Shown: piece after piece, positions 7,423-15,333 of the stretch
Layout: each line of letters begins with the position of its first letter
How positions within the stretch are numbered: position 1 is the stretch's first letter
Origin: Synergistaceae bacterium
GTDB taxonomy: Bacteria > Synergistota > Synergistia > Synergistales > Aminobacteriaceae
Assembly: GCA_031267575.1 (NCBI GenBank)
Contig: JAIRYN010000053.1
Location: 1 to 32,505 of the forward strand
Reading direction: 5' to 3'
DNA: 32,505 nucleotides
The notes under the pieces: model-generated
Told to the model about the DNA's origin: nothing
Database searches by the model: none
The model's input: only the letters and a program-made list of their open reading frames with translations
Made by a program: the position numbers and the translations under genes

Positions 7423-8181
7423 ATGGTAAAACAAATGCGTCGAAAAATTCACATTGCGGCGTTGATTTTTGCGTTCTGGATTTACCCATGCCCGTCTCAC
7501 GCGGCCGCCCTACCCGACGTCGCCAATAGTGAAAAATCCTTGCAAGCTGACGAAAGGTCCATGCTTCCCAAAGATAAACCTGATGAGCCTGAGCCTCTGA
7601 TCATGATCAAGCTGCATGGAGTGCCTTTGTTCATGCGTGACTCTCAACCCAAGGACACTATTGCTCCCCAAGAACCCCTGGAGAACGAAAAAAACGCGCT
7701 GCCGCCTCTTTTTCTGCCGCCGCCGGTCAAACCGCGCCCTCAACCTCCCACACCTCCCACAAAAACAGAAAGCGCGGTTTTCACGCCCTCAGATAAAATG
7801 CAATGGCCTCTGGAGGGCAAGATCACCTCTGGCTTCGGGACGCGCGGAAAACGCAACTTTCATATGGGAATCGATATCCCCATGCCCAAGGGTACTTCCA
7901 TTCACGCCGCTCAGGGGGGAGTTGTTCTGGACATCAGCAACACAAAAGACAAGCGATACCGCGGATACGGCAATATCGTTTTGCTCGGCCACGGTAACGG
8001 GCTCGTCACAATGTACGCCCATTGTCAGAGCGTCTCTGTCAAGAAAGGGCAATCAGTCAAACAGGGAGACGTAATCGGAACCGTGGGGGATACTGGACGC
8101 ACAACCACCAATCACCTTCACTTCGAGGTCCGCGAAAACGGCAAGCCCGTAAATCCCTGCGACTATTTACCGGCTCGCTGA
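7423..8181 (+). CDS. M23-family murein endopeptidase, exported
   Basis: A 252-residue LytM/M23 peptidase. It has a signal peptide (RRKIHIAALIFAFWIYP, cleavage near SHAAA), a proline-rich linker of about 100 residues, then the zinc peptidase domain. Ligands and catalytic residues are intact: His147 and Asp151 in HMGID, and the HLHFEV motif with His231 and His233, with the MYAHC strand between. It is therefore predicted to cut peptidoglycan cross-links or to be a true enzyme rather than an EnvC/NlpD-type activator. I start at the ATG at 7423, 5 bp after the upstream stop. The frame extends further upstream, but that part overlaps the preceding gene. An ATG at 7435 is the alternative. Confidence 0.9.
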   Translation: MVKQMRRKIHIAALIFAFWIYPCPSHAAALPDVANSEKSLQADERSMLPKDKPDEPEPLIMIKLHGVPLFMRDSQPKDTIAPQEPLENEKNALPPLFLPPPVKPRPQPPTPPTKTESAVFTPSDKMQWPLEGKITSGFGTRGKRNFHMGIDIPMPKGTSIHAAQGGVVLDISNTKDKRYRGYGNIVLLGHGNGLVTMYAHCQSVSVKKGQSVKQGDVIGTVGDTGRTTTNHLHFEVRENGKPVNPCDYLPAR

Positions 8182-8265
8182 TAGGTTGAGAGGTAGAGGG
8201 ATATATGAGGGCCATCATATAGTGTAGATATTAGAATCGGATATAGGATAGAGTGGACGGCGTTC

Positions 8266-9909
8266 CTACACGTCCAGGCAGCTTCCTCCTATAAACTCGC
8301 GAATGACCGAGTTATTCGGGATCCCCTCGGACTGGATCGACGGAACGAACTTCAGAATGGTGAGCAAGCGTTGAGCCTCTCCGAAAACCGGTGAAGCCTC
8401 GTGAACTGTGTGGAGGATAGGTTCCACATAACCCTTGAGCACGCCCAGTTCGTAGGGCAGCGAGGAGTTAAAAACGACGTTGGCTCGGTTTTGAAAGGGA
8501 AAAATGTAACGTATAGCTCCCCACATCACTTTGGGGTACATCTTTAACGTGACCTCCGCGGACTTTCCCCGGGTGCGGTAATCGCGGACGATACGACGCA
8601 ACAAACGGTTGTCGCTCGTACTGGTCCGGTTGTGGGGGTCGATACAGATGCCCGTCAAGGGCGAGACGAAGACGGTGAAGCGGTTGTTCTCCGGAAGCAT
8701 GGCTAGAATGCGTTCGTTGAGGCCGTGGATCCCCTCCATGATGAGAATGTCCTCGGACCCCAGTTTGATGACTTTTCCGGGCTCTTTCCGTCCCTTGAGA
8801 AAATCGTAGCGGGGCGTGACGATCTCTTCGCCCTGAAGGATGGCCGTCAAGTCGTTCTTCAGAAGATCCAGGTCCAGAGCCTCCAGGATCTCATGATCAA
8901 AATCACCCTTTTCGTCTCTGGGAGCGTCCCGCAAATCTCGAAAATAATTATCCATAGGCAAGGTTACGGGCTTTTTCCCGCAAACGATCAGTTGAATCTT
9001 GAGCCTTTCCGAGAAGGTGGTCTTACCTGATGCCGATGGGCCGGCAAGGGTCACAACTTTCACTTCGGGCCTCGAAGCGATCTCCTCGGCGATGCGGGAG
9101 ATGCGCTGAGAGTGAAATGCCTCGGAAATAAGAATGAGTTCCTGGGATCTTCCGTTCGTGACGTGACGATGTAGGCTGCTGAGGTAGTTCAGATCCAGAA
9201 CCTTCAGCCAGTGAGCGTAATCGAAAAACACGTCGCTCAGGGATTTGTCTCCTCGAAAGGGTAGAATGCTGTCAGGCGAAGACAGAGTGGGAAACTGCAA
9301 AACCATCCCACGCGAGAATGGCACGACGTCAAAGGTCTTGAGCACCCCGGTAGACGGCGCCATTGTACCGCAGAAATACCCATACTGAACACCGCAGCGA
9401 TAAACTTCCACGGGGTCCAAGTTTGCTTTCGCGAAGAGTTCCGCTATCTCCAGCTCTCCCTGTTTCTCGAAAATGCGCTTGGCTTTGTCGATGGGAAGGA
9501 CTCTTCGGATGATCGGAATGTCCTGCCTCACCATCTCGCTCATGGCGGCGTGGAGTTTGTACGCGTCGGACTGGGTCGCCGGGCCTTCCTCAAACTCCCA
9601 ATAGTGCCCCTCGTCGATGGAGTGTCGCACGGTGGCCTTACGGTTCAGCGCCTTTTGGCAGGCGATAATGAAGAGGAAATCGAGGGATCGGCGGTAGACC
9701 TGCAACCCTTCGCTGGAGGTGGTGGCGATGAACTCCGCCGTGGAATCCTCCTCGACCACCCATTCCAGAGGGCGCATGTAGTTGTTTACGCGCCAGGCGA
9801 CGATGCCGCTGTCGACGGTTATGCTCAACTCCGCCATAGCACTGCGACCAGAGATCGGCGACTCGCTGGTCATATATTTTCCGTCTTTAAATTTGATGGT
9901 AAAAGCCAT
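8266..9909 (-). CDS. Uridine-kinase-like nucleoside kinase with N-terminal TGS-type extension
   Basis: 547 residues, much longer than classical uridine kinase (~210). The C-terminal half is a phosphoribulokinase/uridine-kinase P-loop domain: Walker A GPSASGKTT at 290-298, the PMDNYFRDL and YDFLKGRKEP substrate segments, ILIMEGIHGLN and the RLLRRIVRDYRTRG lid. The N-terminal ~230 residues resemble the TGS plus threonyl-tRNA-synthetase second-domain arrangement seen in large bacterial nucleoside kinases (for example GHYWEFEEG, then FEKQGELEIAELF). Likely role: phosphorylation of uridine or another nucleoside in salvage. GGGAG lies 8 nt before the ATG, within a duplicated segment. The gene is monocistronic, converging on the M23 peptidase gene. 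Confidence 0.85.
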   Translation of the reverse strand: MAFTIKFKDGKYMTSESPISGRSAMAELSITVDSGIVAWRVNNYMRPLEWVVEEDSTAEFIATTSSEGLQVYRRSLDFLFIIACQKALNRKATVRHSIDEGHYWEFEEGPATQSDAYKLHAAMSEMVRQDIPIIRRVLPIDKAKRIFEKQGELEIAELFAKANLDPVEVYRCGVQYGYFCGTMAPSTGVLKTFDVVPFSRGMVLQFPTLSSPDSILPFRGDKSLSDVFFDYAHWLKVLDLNYLSSLHRHVTNGRSQELILISEAFHSQRISRIAEEIASRPEVKVVTLAGPSASGKTTFSERLKIQLIVCGKKPVTLPMDNYFRDLRDAPRDEKGDFDHEILEALDLDLLKNDLTAILQGEEIVTPRYDFLKGRKEPGKVIKLGSEDILIMEGIHGLNERILAMLPENNRFTVFVSPLTGICIDPHNRTSTSDNRLLRRIVRDYRTRGKSAEVTLKMYPKVMWGAIRYIFPFQNRANVVFNSSLPYELGVLKGYVEPILHTVHEASPVFGEAQRLLTILKFVPSIQSEGIPNNSVIREFIGGSCLDV

Positions 9910-9912
9910 AAA

Positions 9913-9940
9913 TGAAACTCCCTTCCTGAAACTCCCTTCC
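9913..9940 (-). repeat. Tandem duplication of the nucleoside-kinase Shine-Dalgarno segment
   Basis: On the minus strand GGAAGGGAGTTTCA occurs twice, perfectly (9940-9927 and 9926-9913). The inner copy serves as ribosome-binding site of the nucleoside kinase; the outer is redundant. This is the same pattern as at 2485-2506. Confidence 0.85.
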
Positions 9941-10045
9941 TCGTTCGCTGGTACTCATTTATTGTAGCGCTAAACGGGAAATATAGGAAAAGGGCGAATA
10001 CACCGTTTCGATTTGATATACGTTCCGCGAAGGTTTGGCATTGAA

Positions 10046-10081
10046 ACTAAGACTAAGATTAAGACTAAAACTAAAACTGAG
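10046..10081. repeat. Hexamer tandem repeat, six copies
   Basis: Six successive variants of ACTAAG/ACTAAA (ACTAAG, ACTAAG, ATTAAG, ACTAAA, ACTAAA, ACTGAG) lie between the nucleoside-kinase leader and the left end of mobile element copy C. A simple-sequence tract of this kind may vary in length. Confidence 0.8.
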
Positions 10082-10095
10082 AATGAATCTGTTAC

Positions 10096-10406
10096 GATAA
10101 AGTGATGAGAAAGCCAACGGCTGAAGTCGTTAGATGAGATTGGATGAGAATCGCAACGCCGCCAACGGTGGCGTTTGTTTTGTATTTGATTTCTTGCCAT
10201 ATGTCTACTTTTATGTTAAATTTTTTTTATGGCTTATCAACGCGAGATGCGGGGTGGAACACGACCGGTATATTAATATGGTTGTAAATATTCTCAGAGT
10301 AGGGGACATCCACTCTTATCTTAAAAGAGAAGACGTAAGACCGGTTTCAATCAGCTGTCTTTGTCGAACTTAGAATTCCATGACTTTAGTCGTGGGAGTA
10401 TGTCAA
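10096..10406 (+). mobile_element. Non-autonomous IS200/IS605-type element, copy C
   Basis: A 311-bp homologue of copies A and B, flanked by TTAC (10092-10095) and ending in TCAA (10403-10406), the intact IS608-like cleavage signals. The left hairpin is partly decayed (AAGCCAACGGCT against AGTCGTTAGAT). The right hairpin (TCCATGACT with AGTCGTGGGA) is imperfect. The TnpB C-terminal remnant is more degenerate (DRYINMVVNIL). Its right end lies 30 bp from the stop codon of the convergent heptose-kinase gene. As with copy A, the base following the element begins GCCT. Confidence 0.78.
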
Positions 10407-10436
10407 GCCTAAATTACTTTTAAGCGATAGGTAAAG

Positions 10437-11417
10437 TCATGAAAAAACCACTTTCGTTCCTTCGAAATCAAAACGAAAACGAACTTCTTCCAAACCGGCG
10501 CTCTTCATCGCGTGCCGCAAACGTGAACTATCCTCCGCTAGAAACATAAGAAAACCGCCGCCGCCTGCTCCCACGAGTTTCCCACCTATAGCACCATTGC
10601 TCATCGCAAGCTCGTACCACGCGTCGATTTGTGGGTTGCTCATTTCTTGTGATCCTGTCTTTTTATGTTGCCAATGCTCATGCATCAATTTCCCAAACCC
10701 TTGCAAATTTCCCTGTTCGAGAGCCTCTTTGCTGCGATAACCCAAGTTTTTGACATAGTGCAGGTTATCCAACATCTCAGTGTCATTATGTTGTGAACGT
10801 TCATTTTGGTCCTTCAAAATTTTCCTGCTGCTATGAGTAAACCCCGTAAAAAACAAAAACAACCTATCCTCGAGATCAAAAATCGTTTCAATCGAGATTT
10901 TTAAAGGCTCCACTGTCACCGTGCCATCTCGATGGAATGTAAACACGGTGAGACCGCCGTAAGCCGCTATATATTGATCTTGTTTTCCTCTAGGCTCGCC
11001 GAGACGATCAAGTTCAATGTGACAAGCCATCTCGGCTAATTCCTGCGCAAGTACATGTTTTCTTCGGTGCGCAAAAAGCGCTCGCAAAAGTCCTGTAGTG
11101 AAAGCTCCAGAGGAACCCAGTCCTGTGCCTGCAGGAATGTCTGCCACGGTTGTAATCTCGATTTGAGGAATTTTTAATTCTTGCATCAATAAGGCTTCAC
11201 GTATAATAGGATGTTGAATATCCTCTACTTTTTGAAGTTGTTCTATCTGAGTATATTTAAGATAGATTCCCTCTACAAAAGGACGTATAACAGAGACATA
11301 TACATATTTATCAATGGCTCCAGCCAGAAGAAATCCCTCGTGTTTCCGGTAGTACGAAGGAAGATCCGTTCCCTCTCCGCCTAATGATATTCGTAATGGG
11401 GATCGCGTCAGAATCAT
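10437..11417 (-). CDS. hddA: GHMP kinase, D-glycero-D-manno-heptose 7-phosphate kinase type
   Basis: 326 residues of the GHMP kinase fold: RSPLRISLGGEGTDLPSYY at the N-terminus, the ATP-binding PAGTGLGSSGAFTTG loop, and the C-terminal KLVGAGGGGFLMF loop. This combination is typical of HddA-like sugar kinases, which phosphorylate heptose 7-phosphate on the path to GDP-heptose for surface polysaccharides or S-layer glycans; fucose kinase-type alternatives are less likely. The ATG at 11417 is chosen (GGAG 7 nt upstream) over one at 11450. It shares one base with the stop of an upstream coding remnant (TAATG), so it was once second in an operon. No other GDP-heptose genes are visible. Confidence 0.82.
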   Translation of the reverse strand: MILTRSPLRISLGGEGTDLPSYYRKHEGFLLAGAIDKYVYVSVIRPFVEGIYLKYTQIEQLQKVEDIQHPIIREALLMQELKIPQIEITTVADIPAGTGLGSSGAFTTGLLRALFAHRRKHVLAQELAEMACHIELDRLGEPRGKQDQYIAAYGGLTVFTFHRDGTVTVEPLKISIETIFDLEDRLFLFFTGFTHSSRKILKDQNERSQHNDTEMLDNLHYVKNLGYRSKEALEQGNLQGFGKLMHEHWQHKKTGSQEMSNPQIDAWYELAMSNGAIGGKLVGAGGGGFLMFLAEDSSRLRHAMKSAGLEEVRFRFDFEGTKVVFS

Positions 11418-11575
11418 TACTTGTCTCCAAGAAACATAGGGGCTCCCCATTTCATCTCATTGATCTTGAGTTTGGGATGGGTATCCAGAAGATACCACAC
11501 CACGCCTTGTAAAGCCTTGGTGCGCGGATTAATCGTTTGCTTAGCTTGTTGTATGTACCGTTTTGTATAGGACAA
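11417..11575 (-). pseudogene. C-terminal stub of the gene once upstream of hddA
   Basis: The minus-strand frame directly upstream of hddA reads 52 codons without a stop and ends in a TAATG overlap with hddA, the signature of coupled genes. It contains RTKALQGVVWYLLDTHPKL and ends INEMKWGAPMFLGDK, which reads like a real protein C-terminus. There is an in-frame TAA at 11578-11576 and no start codon with a ribosome-binding site. I infer that the 5' part was deleted or replaced. The family is not recognised. Confidence 0.5.
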
Positions 11576-11705
11576 TTATTTCACCGCTCCCCGCGTTTCA
11601 GCTCACCTTGAAAAAGAAACCTTCGCTCTTTCTGGTCCTTTGAGTAAAGCGCCATCATATTCGCTCACCTAAACCTTTATCGTCTGTGAACTTGCCCAAT
11701 CATAA

Positions 11706-11858
11706 CTATCAAAAGGTGTACTTTTTGATAAAATCCCAAATTTAAATTGAAACTTGAAATTAGGAGATAATTGTGATGTAATACCTACTCAATATATAGT
11801 GGTTTTGCTGTTGCTTGCCAGTGATAGGGTGACTATCAAAAAGTACGCTTTTTGATAG
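11706..11858 (+). repeat. 153-bp palindrome-ended repeat (MITE-like), copy 1
   Basis: Each end is a hairpin built from TATCAAAA and TTTTGATA. The right one is an 11-bp perfect stem (11833-11843/11848-11858) around TACG, and the left an 8-bp stem. The interior aligns along its length, with about two thirds identity, to the reverse complement of 32363-32505. It has no coding potential. The right hairpin is followed by CTGTTTTTTT, so it can act as a plus-strand terminator. The interior has a weak extended -10 (TGATGTAAT, 11774-11782) pointing toward glyQ. Confidence 0.75.
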
Positions 11859-12124
11859 CTGTTTTTTTAGTTTTTCGACAATTGAAGTTTCCTTAAGCGT
11901 CTATAGAACATCCTTCAGCGAATACAACCAGCGAATACAGCTATAACGTCAGTGAGCCCTCCCCTACTGAGACCGCGTCGTTCGAGTTTTTCATGGCAAA
12001 ACTCGCCTCTTTACAAAGCCTCTTTACAAAATGAATGGCAGTTCTGTGATTCAGCATCGCGAATTTAGCGACTTTCCATTAAAATACAAAACTGATGAAC
12101 TCAGTTTTGCGGGAGGCGGTTTTT
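11859..12124. other. Spacer in front of glyQ with hairpins and tandem duplications
   Basis: I see no gene here. It holds a 13-bp-period duplication of CAGCGAATACA (11916-11939), an 8-bp hairpin CGAGTTTT/AAAACTCG (11983-11990/11998-12005), an exact 13-bp tandem duplication GCCTCTTTACAAA (12005-12030), and a 9-bp hairpin CAAAACTGA/TCAGTTTTG (12087-12095/12101-12109) that ends two bases before the glyQ Shine-Dalgarno sequence. I looked for the T-box antiterminator bulge sequence and did not find it. Confidence 0.5.
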
Positions 12125-13066
12125 TTGAATTTCCAAGATATCTATTTCCAGCTCGAACATTTTTGGGCGCGTCAGGGCTGTGTGGTGCAGCAACCCTACG
12201 ACATTGAGGTGGGCGCCGGCACGATGAACCCGGCGACCGCGTTGCGAGCCCTAGGGCCGGAACCCTGGCGCGTGGCGTATGTGGAGCCCTCCAGACGTCC
12301 ATCGGACGGACGTTATGGAGAAAATCCCAATCGCCTGCAACATTACTACCAGTACCAAGTGTTGATAAAACCCGCCCCCTCCAACATTCTGGACCTTTAT
12401 ATCCAAAGCCTGGTTGTTCTGGGCATCGACCCATCGGAACACGATATCCGCTTCGTGGAGGACGACTGGGAAAACCCCTCCATCGGCGCCTGGGGGTTAG
12501 GATGGGAGGTCTGGCTCGACGGTATGGAGGTGACGCAGTTTACTTACTTCCAACAAGTGGGAGGAGTGGACATGGAACTAGTACCGGCAGAAATCACCTA
12601 CGGTATCGAACGCCTCGCCATGTACGTCCAAAAGGCGGAGAACGTCTACGACTTGAAATGGGTAGGAAAAGTCACTTACGGCGACGTGCATCTGAAAAGC
12701 GAGGTCGAGTATTCTCATTACAATTTCGAGATCGCGGACATTTCCATGCTCTTGCAGCTCTTTAACCTCTATGAGGCTGAAGCCGGACGAATCTTGGAGA
12801 AGGGTTTTGTTCAGCCGGCCTATGATTACGTCCTGAAATGTTCCCATACTTTCAACTTGCTGGACGCGCGGGGCGCTATTAGCGTAACGGAGCGCACCGG
12901 CTACATCGGGCGGATCCGTGCCCTGGCCAGCCGTTGCTGTCAGACCTATGTGAACGCGCGCCAAAAAATGGGACATCCCCTAATAGCGAAGTTCGAGGAT
13001 AACCCCAGCAGGCGTTGCCCGATGAAAGGAAACGACGCGCTATTGAAAGGAAGCGACGCGCTATGA
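12125..13066 (+). CDS. glyQ: Glycine--tRNA ligase alpha subunit
   Basis: The catalytic subunit of the alpha2beta2 glycyl-tRNA synthetase, which activates glycine for transfer to tRNA-Gly. It shows the family's N-terminal [13 protein letters not shown] and GAGTMNPAT segments, [22 protein letters not shown] and the YFQQVGG and [12 protein letters not shown] motifs. I place the start at TTG 12125, because GGGAGG lies 8 nt upstream and the protein then begins at NFQD like its homologues; an upstream ATG at 12095 lies inside a hairpin. Length is 313 residues. The last 14 codons contain a 21-bp tandem duplication. The gene overlaps glyS by ATGA. Confidence 0.95.
   Translation: MNFQDIYFQLEHFWARQGCVVQQPYDIEVGAGTMNPATALRALGPEPWRVAYVEPSRRPSDGRYGENPNRLQHYYQYQVLIKPAPSNILDLYIQSLVVLGIDPSEHDIRFVEDDWENPSIGAWGLGWEVWLDGMEVTQFTYFQQVGGVDMELVPAEITYGIERLAMYVQKAENVYDLKWVGKVTYGDVHLKSEVEYSHYNFEIADISMLLQLFNLYEAEAGRILEKGFVQPAYDYVLKCSHTFNLLDARGAISVTERTGYIGRIRALASRCCQTYVNARQKMGHPLIAKFEDNPSRRCPMKGNDALLKGSDAL
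13023..13064 (+). repeat. 21-bp in-frame tandem duplication at the glyQ-glyS junction
   Basis: TGAAAGGAAACGACGCGCTAT at 13023-13043 is repeated at 13044-13064 with one change (A to G). The duplication adds seven residues to the GlyQ C-terminus (KGNDALL then KGSDAL) and doubles the Shine-Dalgarno segment AAAGGAA of glyS. Confidence 0.85.
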
Positions 13067-15162
13067 ACCCCAAAGAAATAGTTTCCTCTAATCTGAAAGC
13101 CGACGCGTGTGATGTGGTCTTAGAAATCGGAACGGAGGAGATCCCGTCCCGGTTCACTCCTCCCATACTCGAAACCTTGAAAATCCTGGCCACGGAGGAC
13201 CTGAAACAATTACGCGTTGCCTGCAAAGACGTGCGCGTCTACGCAACTCCCCGTCGATTGGTGCTTTTCCTCCATGGTCTGGCCGAACGGCAAGAAGACC
13301 TGGTCGCCACTTATAAAGGACCTCTTTGGGCTTCGGCCTTCGACTCCTCCGGCAACGCCACGCGTGCGGCGGAGGGTTTCGCCAAGAGCAAGGGCGTGAC
13401 GATCAATAACTTGAAAAAGGTCGATGTGGACGGCGCGGTTTATGTCATGACCGAAGTGCGAGAGGTGGGCAATCTCACGAGATCTCTTCTGCCGGGTTTC
13501 CTGTCAGGGCTTGTCGGCAAGCTGGTTTTCCCCAAGAACATGTACTGGGGGGATCCAGCAATCCGTTTTGCCCGCCCCATCCGCTGGATCGTGGCCTTGG
13601 CCGGCGAAGAGGTCGTCTCTTTCACTTACGGAGACGTGCAAAGCGGGCGGACATCCTCCGGGCACCGTTTCATGGGCGATAAACAAATCAAGATCAAGAG
13701 CACGGACGAGTTTTTGGGCAAACTTTACGACAATTACGTCATCCTGGACCAGGAGAAGCGAAAGCAGAAACTACTGGCGGGAATCGCCTCACTAGAGCGA
13801 GAGCATGAGGGCGTCGTGGAGCTGGATCCCGATCTGCTAGAGGAGAACCTCTACTTGGTGGAGTACCCCGTGCCTTTCATGGGCTCTTTTGATGAACGGT
13901 TCCTCAAAATCCCTCAAGAGGTATTGATCACCTCTATGAAGAAAAATCAAAAATACTTTGCTGTTCGGACCAAAGAGGGTAAACTGACGAATTTTTTCGT
14001 GGGAATCGCCAACAACCGAGTAGTAGATATGAATATCATCCGAGAGGGCAACGAGCGGGTATTACGAGCTCGTCTCGAAGACGCTGCCTTTTTCTGGGTG
14101 GAAGACCGCAAGCACTCCCTGGGCGAAAATGTGGCGCGCCTTAAAAATGTAGTTTATCAGGAAAAACTGGGTTCCGTTTACGACAAGGTCATGGCGACGC
14201 AAAAGCTGGCGATTTGGCTCTGCGGGGAATTGAACGCGCCGGAACTCTCAAAGCTTGTGGAGCGCGCCGCCTTTCTCTCCAAAGCGGATTTGGTCACCCA
14301 CATGGTTTATGAATTTCCTGAGTTACAGGGAGTTATGGGACGTGAGTACGCCCGCGCCAACGGAGAGGACCCGCGAGTGGCTTTAGCCCTTTACGAACAA
14401 TACCTTCCAAAGTCGGCCACGGACGAAGTGCCCTCCGACGGTGTTGGGGCGATTTTAGGTCTTGCGGAGCGCGTTCATGTTATCGTAAGCTGCCACAAGG
14501 TCGGACTGGGACCCACGGGTTCTCAGGATCCCTATGCCCTGCGCCGTGCCGCGCGCTGTATCAACGAGATTATATGGGCGCGGAAACTGGACGTGGATGT
14601 CAAAGAGGCAGTGCGAACTTCTGCCCTGGCGAACCTGGCAGACATGGATGTTGTGGACGAGGTTTTTTCTTTCCTCAACCAACGACTCCTCATGCAGCTC
14701 AAAGAAAAAGGCTATGAGCATGACCTGGCGAAGCTGGCCATTTCCGTCGCGGGACATCGCCCGCTTCAAACGTTGCGCTTGTTGGAAACGTTGAGCAAGG
14801 TCAAGAACGAGCCGTGGTTCGCGGAACTCGTGACGTCGGCGGTCCGAGTACGAAACATTTTGCAGAAGGCGGGAGAGGTTTCCAACGTTATCAACCTCGT
14901 CCTGGCGCTCGAACCGGCTGAGAAAAATCTCTACGAGGAAATTGTGAAAATGGAACCGCTTGTGGTGGTGGCACTTCGAGATAACGACTGGGAGGGGTTG
15001 GCCACGTCTTTGTCGGAACTGTCGCCTGTGGTTTCGGGTTTTTTCGACGACGTGATGGTTATGGACCCCGACGAACACATCCGCGCCAATCGTCTGGCCA
15101 TTTTGAAGCGCTGCAACATCCTCTTCAAAGAGGTTGGTGACCTGGGAGTCCTGAAGTCGTAA
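13063..15162 (+). CDS. glyS: Glycine--tRNA ligase beta subunit
   Basis: 699 residues, the usual length for the beta subunit, which binds tRNA-Gly and contains the anticodon-binding and HD-like domains. Signatures: [12 protein letters not shown] at the start, [53 protein letters not shown] and the C-terminal [16 protein letters not shown]. The ATG at 13063 overlaps the glyQ stop (ATGA), with AAGGAA 10 nt upstream inside the duplicated segment. The frame is open further upstream but lies inside glyQ. Cotranscribed with glyQ. Confidence 0.95.
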   Translation: MNPKEIVSSNLKADACDVVLEIGTEEIPSRFTPPILETLKILATEDLKQLRVACKDVRVYATPRRLVLFLHGLAERQEDLVATYKGPLWASAFDSSGNATRAAEGFAKSKGVTINNLKKVDVDGAVYVMTEVREVGNLTRSLLPGFLSGLVGKLVFPKNMYWGDPAIRFARPIRWIVALAGEEVVSFTYGDVQSGRTSSGHRFMGDKQIKIKSTDEFLGKLYDNYVILDQEKRKQKLLAGIASLEREHEGVVELDPDLLEENLYLVEYPVPFMGSFDERFLKIPQEVLITSMKKNQKYFAVRTKEGKLTNFFVGIANNRVVDMNIIREGNERVLRARLEDAAFFWVEDRKHSLGENVARLKNVVYQEKLGSVYDKVMATQKLAIWLCGELNAPELSKLVERAAFLSKADLVTHMVYEFPELQGVMGREYARANGEDPRVALALYEQYLPKSATDEVPSDGVGAILGLAERVHVIVSCHKVGLGPTGSQDPYALRRAARCINEIIWARKLDVDVKEAVRTSALANLADMDVVDEVFSFLNQRLLMQLKEKGYEHDLAKLAISVAGHRPLQTLRLLETLSKVKNEPWFAELVTSAVRVRNILQKAGEVSNVINLVLALEPAEKNLYEEIVKMEPLVVVALRDNDWEGLATSLSELSPVVSGFFDDVMVMDPDEHIRANRLAILKRCNILFKEVGDLGVLKS

Positions 15163-15333
15163 CGAGTTGGGCATCTATGAATTATCTACGAATCGTCTAC
15201 TACGAGTCATCTACGAATGTTGAACATTTATTTAAAGTATTGAGCATCTATTTAAAGTATTGAGCATCTATTTAAAATGTTGAGCATTTATTTAAAATGT
15301 TGGGCATCTATTTAAAAAGGAGGAATATAGATT
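15163..15333 (+). other. Repeat-filled leader between glyS and ppdK
   Basis: The first part (about 15170-15220) carries loose repeats of ATCTACGA, the second the five 20-bp units listed separately. There is no hairpin plus T-tract, so ppdK may be read through from glyQS. AAAGGAGG stands 10-12 nt before the ppdK ATG. Confidence 0.55.
15221..15316 (+). repeat. Five tandem 20-bp repeats before ppdK
   Basis: Units of TGAGCATCTATTTAAAGTAT and close variants start at 15221, 15241, 15261, 15281 and 15301; the last is cut after 16 bases and runs into the ppdK ribosome-binding site. Each unit contains ATTTAAA and a GCATCTAT-like core. The period is about two helical turns. It is not CRISPR-like because there are no spacers. 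Confidence 0.9.

Noticed and set aside
8182-8265. Terminator between the M23 peptidase and the nucleoside kinase
   Set aside because: Only a 6-bp ATATGA/TCATAT stem is visible and no T-tract follows on either strand.
11859-12124. T-box riboswitch controlling glyQS
   Set aside because: glyQS is a common T-box target, but I could not find the conserved antiterminator sequence or a terminator in front of glyQ.
14455-15174. 239-codon minus-strand frame opposite glyS
   Set aside because: It is antisense to well-conserved glyS sequence, with biased residue composition and no ribosome-binding site. The same applies to the 276-codon frame opposite ppdK at 15859-16689.
15221-15316. CRISPR array before ppdK
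   Set aside because: The 20-bp units are directly adjacent with no spacers between them and no cas genes are present.
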